Shown in pieces: positions 63,299-64,000 of a DNA stretch of 64,000 nucleotides. The notes beneath the pieces were generated by a model. That model was not told the DNA's origin, ran no database searches, and was given only the letters and a program-made list of their open reading frames with translations. How positions within the stretch are numbered: the first letter of the stretch is position 1; each line of letters starts with the position of its first letter. The position numbers and the translations under genes were made by a program. The DNA is from Microcystis panniformis FACHB-1757 (lineage in GTDB: Bacteria > Cyanobacteriota > Cyanobacteriia > Cyanobacteriales > Microcystaceae), in contig NZ_CP011339.1 of the NCBI RefSeq assembly GCF_001264245.1, forward strand, positions 3,410,001-3,474,000. The letters are read 5' to 3'.

Positions 63299-64000
63299 TT
63301 AACCAAATCGACCGCTAATATATTCTTTTGTTTTCTCGTGAGTTGGTTCTTGAAACATAATTTTAGTTTGTCCAAACTCCATCAGTTCACCCAAATACAT
63401 AAAAGCTGTGTAATCAGAAATCCGGGCTGCCTGTTGCATACTGTGGGTGACGATTAAAATGGTAACTTTTTCCTCTAATTTACCAATTAGTTCTTCTATA
63501 CTATTAGTGGCGATTGGATCGAGAGCGGAAGTGGGTTCATCAAAGAGGATAATTTCAGGATCTGTAACTAAAGCGCGGGCAATACAGAGACGTTGTTGTT
63601 GTCCCCCCGATAAATCGTAGGCACTGGTGTTGAGACGATCCTTGACTTCATCCCACAAAGCGGCACCGCGCAAAGCTTCTTCTACTTTATAATCGATAAA
63701 CTCCCGTTTTTTTTCGCCCCTAACCCGCAAACCGTAGGCGACATTTTCGTAAACAGATTTCGGGAAAGGGTTCGGTTTTTGGAAAACCATACCAATCCGC
63801 ATCCGCACCTCGATCGGATCGACCTTGTGATCTAAAATATTGACGGTATCGATATAAATACCCCCTTCGTAGCGATTAGCGGCATAAAGGTCGTGCATTC
63901 GATTAAAACAGCGCAAAAGCGTCGTTTTACCGCAGCCAGAGGGGCCAATTAGAGAGGTGACTTGTCTTTCGGGAATGGTGAGATTGATACTTCGCAAAGC
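63299..64000 (-). CDS. pstB: Phosphate ABC transporter ATPase PstB (5' end outside window)
   Basis: The visible part begins inside the protein (LRSINLTIPERQV) at the window edge, so the start is off to the right. Walker A LIGPSGCGKTTLLRCFNRMHD, RIGMVFQKPNPFPKSVYENVAYGLR, signature LSGGQQQRLCIARAL, Walker B IILFDEPTSALDP, H-loop ILIVTHSMQQAARI, and the PstB tail FQEPTHEKTKEYISGRFG. Powers high-affinity phosphate uptake. Confidence 0.97.
   Translation of the reverse strand, partial: ALRSINLTIPERQVTSLIGPSGCGKTTLLRCFNRMHDLYAANRYEGGIYIDTVNILDHKVDPIEVRMRIGMVFQKPNPFPKSVYENVAYGLRVRGEKKREFIDYKVEEALRGAALWDEVKDRLNTSAYDLSGGQQQRLCIARALVTDPEIILFDEPTSALDPIATNSIEELIGKLEEKVTILIVTHSMQQAARISDYTAFMYLGELMEFGQTKIMFQEPTHEKTKEYISGRFG

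Overview
The window comes from a bloom-forming cyanobacterium, almost certainly Microcystis aeruginosa or a very close relative. The evidence is a cpcB-spacer-cpcA phycocyanin locus, two ATP-grasp ligases that read as the microviridin enzymes MdnB and MdnC, cyanobacterial photosystem genes (CyanoP, Psb34, tocopherol methyltransferase), many GCGATCGC (HIP1) octamers, heptameric ATAACTG-type tandem arrays, and a heavy load of insertion sequences and MITEs. No database was searched; names rest on motifs and remembered family sequences.

Layout. 1-6.3 kb: end of an ABC transporter gene, a GNAT acetyltransferase, then a leftward run mrp-rodA-DUF2283-mdnB-mdnC; no microviridin precursor gene is visible beside the ligases. 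6.4-11.4 kb: MOSC protein, two glycosyltransferases, an AtzG/AtzE-type amidase pair. 11.4-20.3 kb: a radical SAM protein, a periplasmic-binding protein, WecG-type transferase, UreG, Maf, CyanoP, a TPR protein and Psb34, separated by small palindromic repeats. 20.3-31.5 kb: trpS, a membrane glycosyltransferase, Uma2, a DNA-phosphorothioation-associated methyltransferase, an S4-domain protein, a membrane fusion protein, DUF4327, argB and an M20 amidohydrolase. 31.6-32.8 kb: a complete IS630 element. 33.5-37.5 kb: cpcBAC and ribBA. 37.5-49.7 kb: a Uma2 gene, ddl, an AraC regulator divergent from an orphan sulfatase-C-like protein, an S9 peptidase, tRNA-Pro, a UbiH-type hydroxylase, a phasin and PHB-depolymerase pair, and tocopherol methyltransferase. 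56.2-64 kb: three tandem Uma2 copies, cobO, an aldo/keto reductase, map, and pstS convergent with pstB.

The most striking structure is at 49.7-56.2 kb: one group II intron (5' GTGCG near 49733, domain V at 56132) invaded at least four times. An IS4-type element sits in the ribozyme, and two IS630 elements and one 187-bp MITE sit in the maturase gene. A second copy of the same MITE sits inside one of the IS630 elements. Every insertion has a recognisable target duplication. Removing them restores a continuous 613-residue reverse transcriptase/maturase/HNH frame and, separately, a continuous 332-residue transposase. Removing everything leaves an intron of about 2.6 kb, a normal size.

A second theme is repeat DNA shaping genes: heptamer arrays lie directly before three start codons and form the C-terminal tail of the GNAT protein; a MITE end overlaps the wecG-like start codon; a 45-bp palindrome is inserted in frame next to the first catalytic Asp of an IS630 transposase; and a C-tract differs by one base among the Uma2 copies, putting one out of frame.
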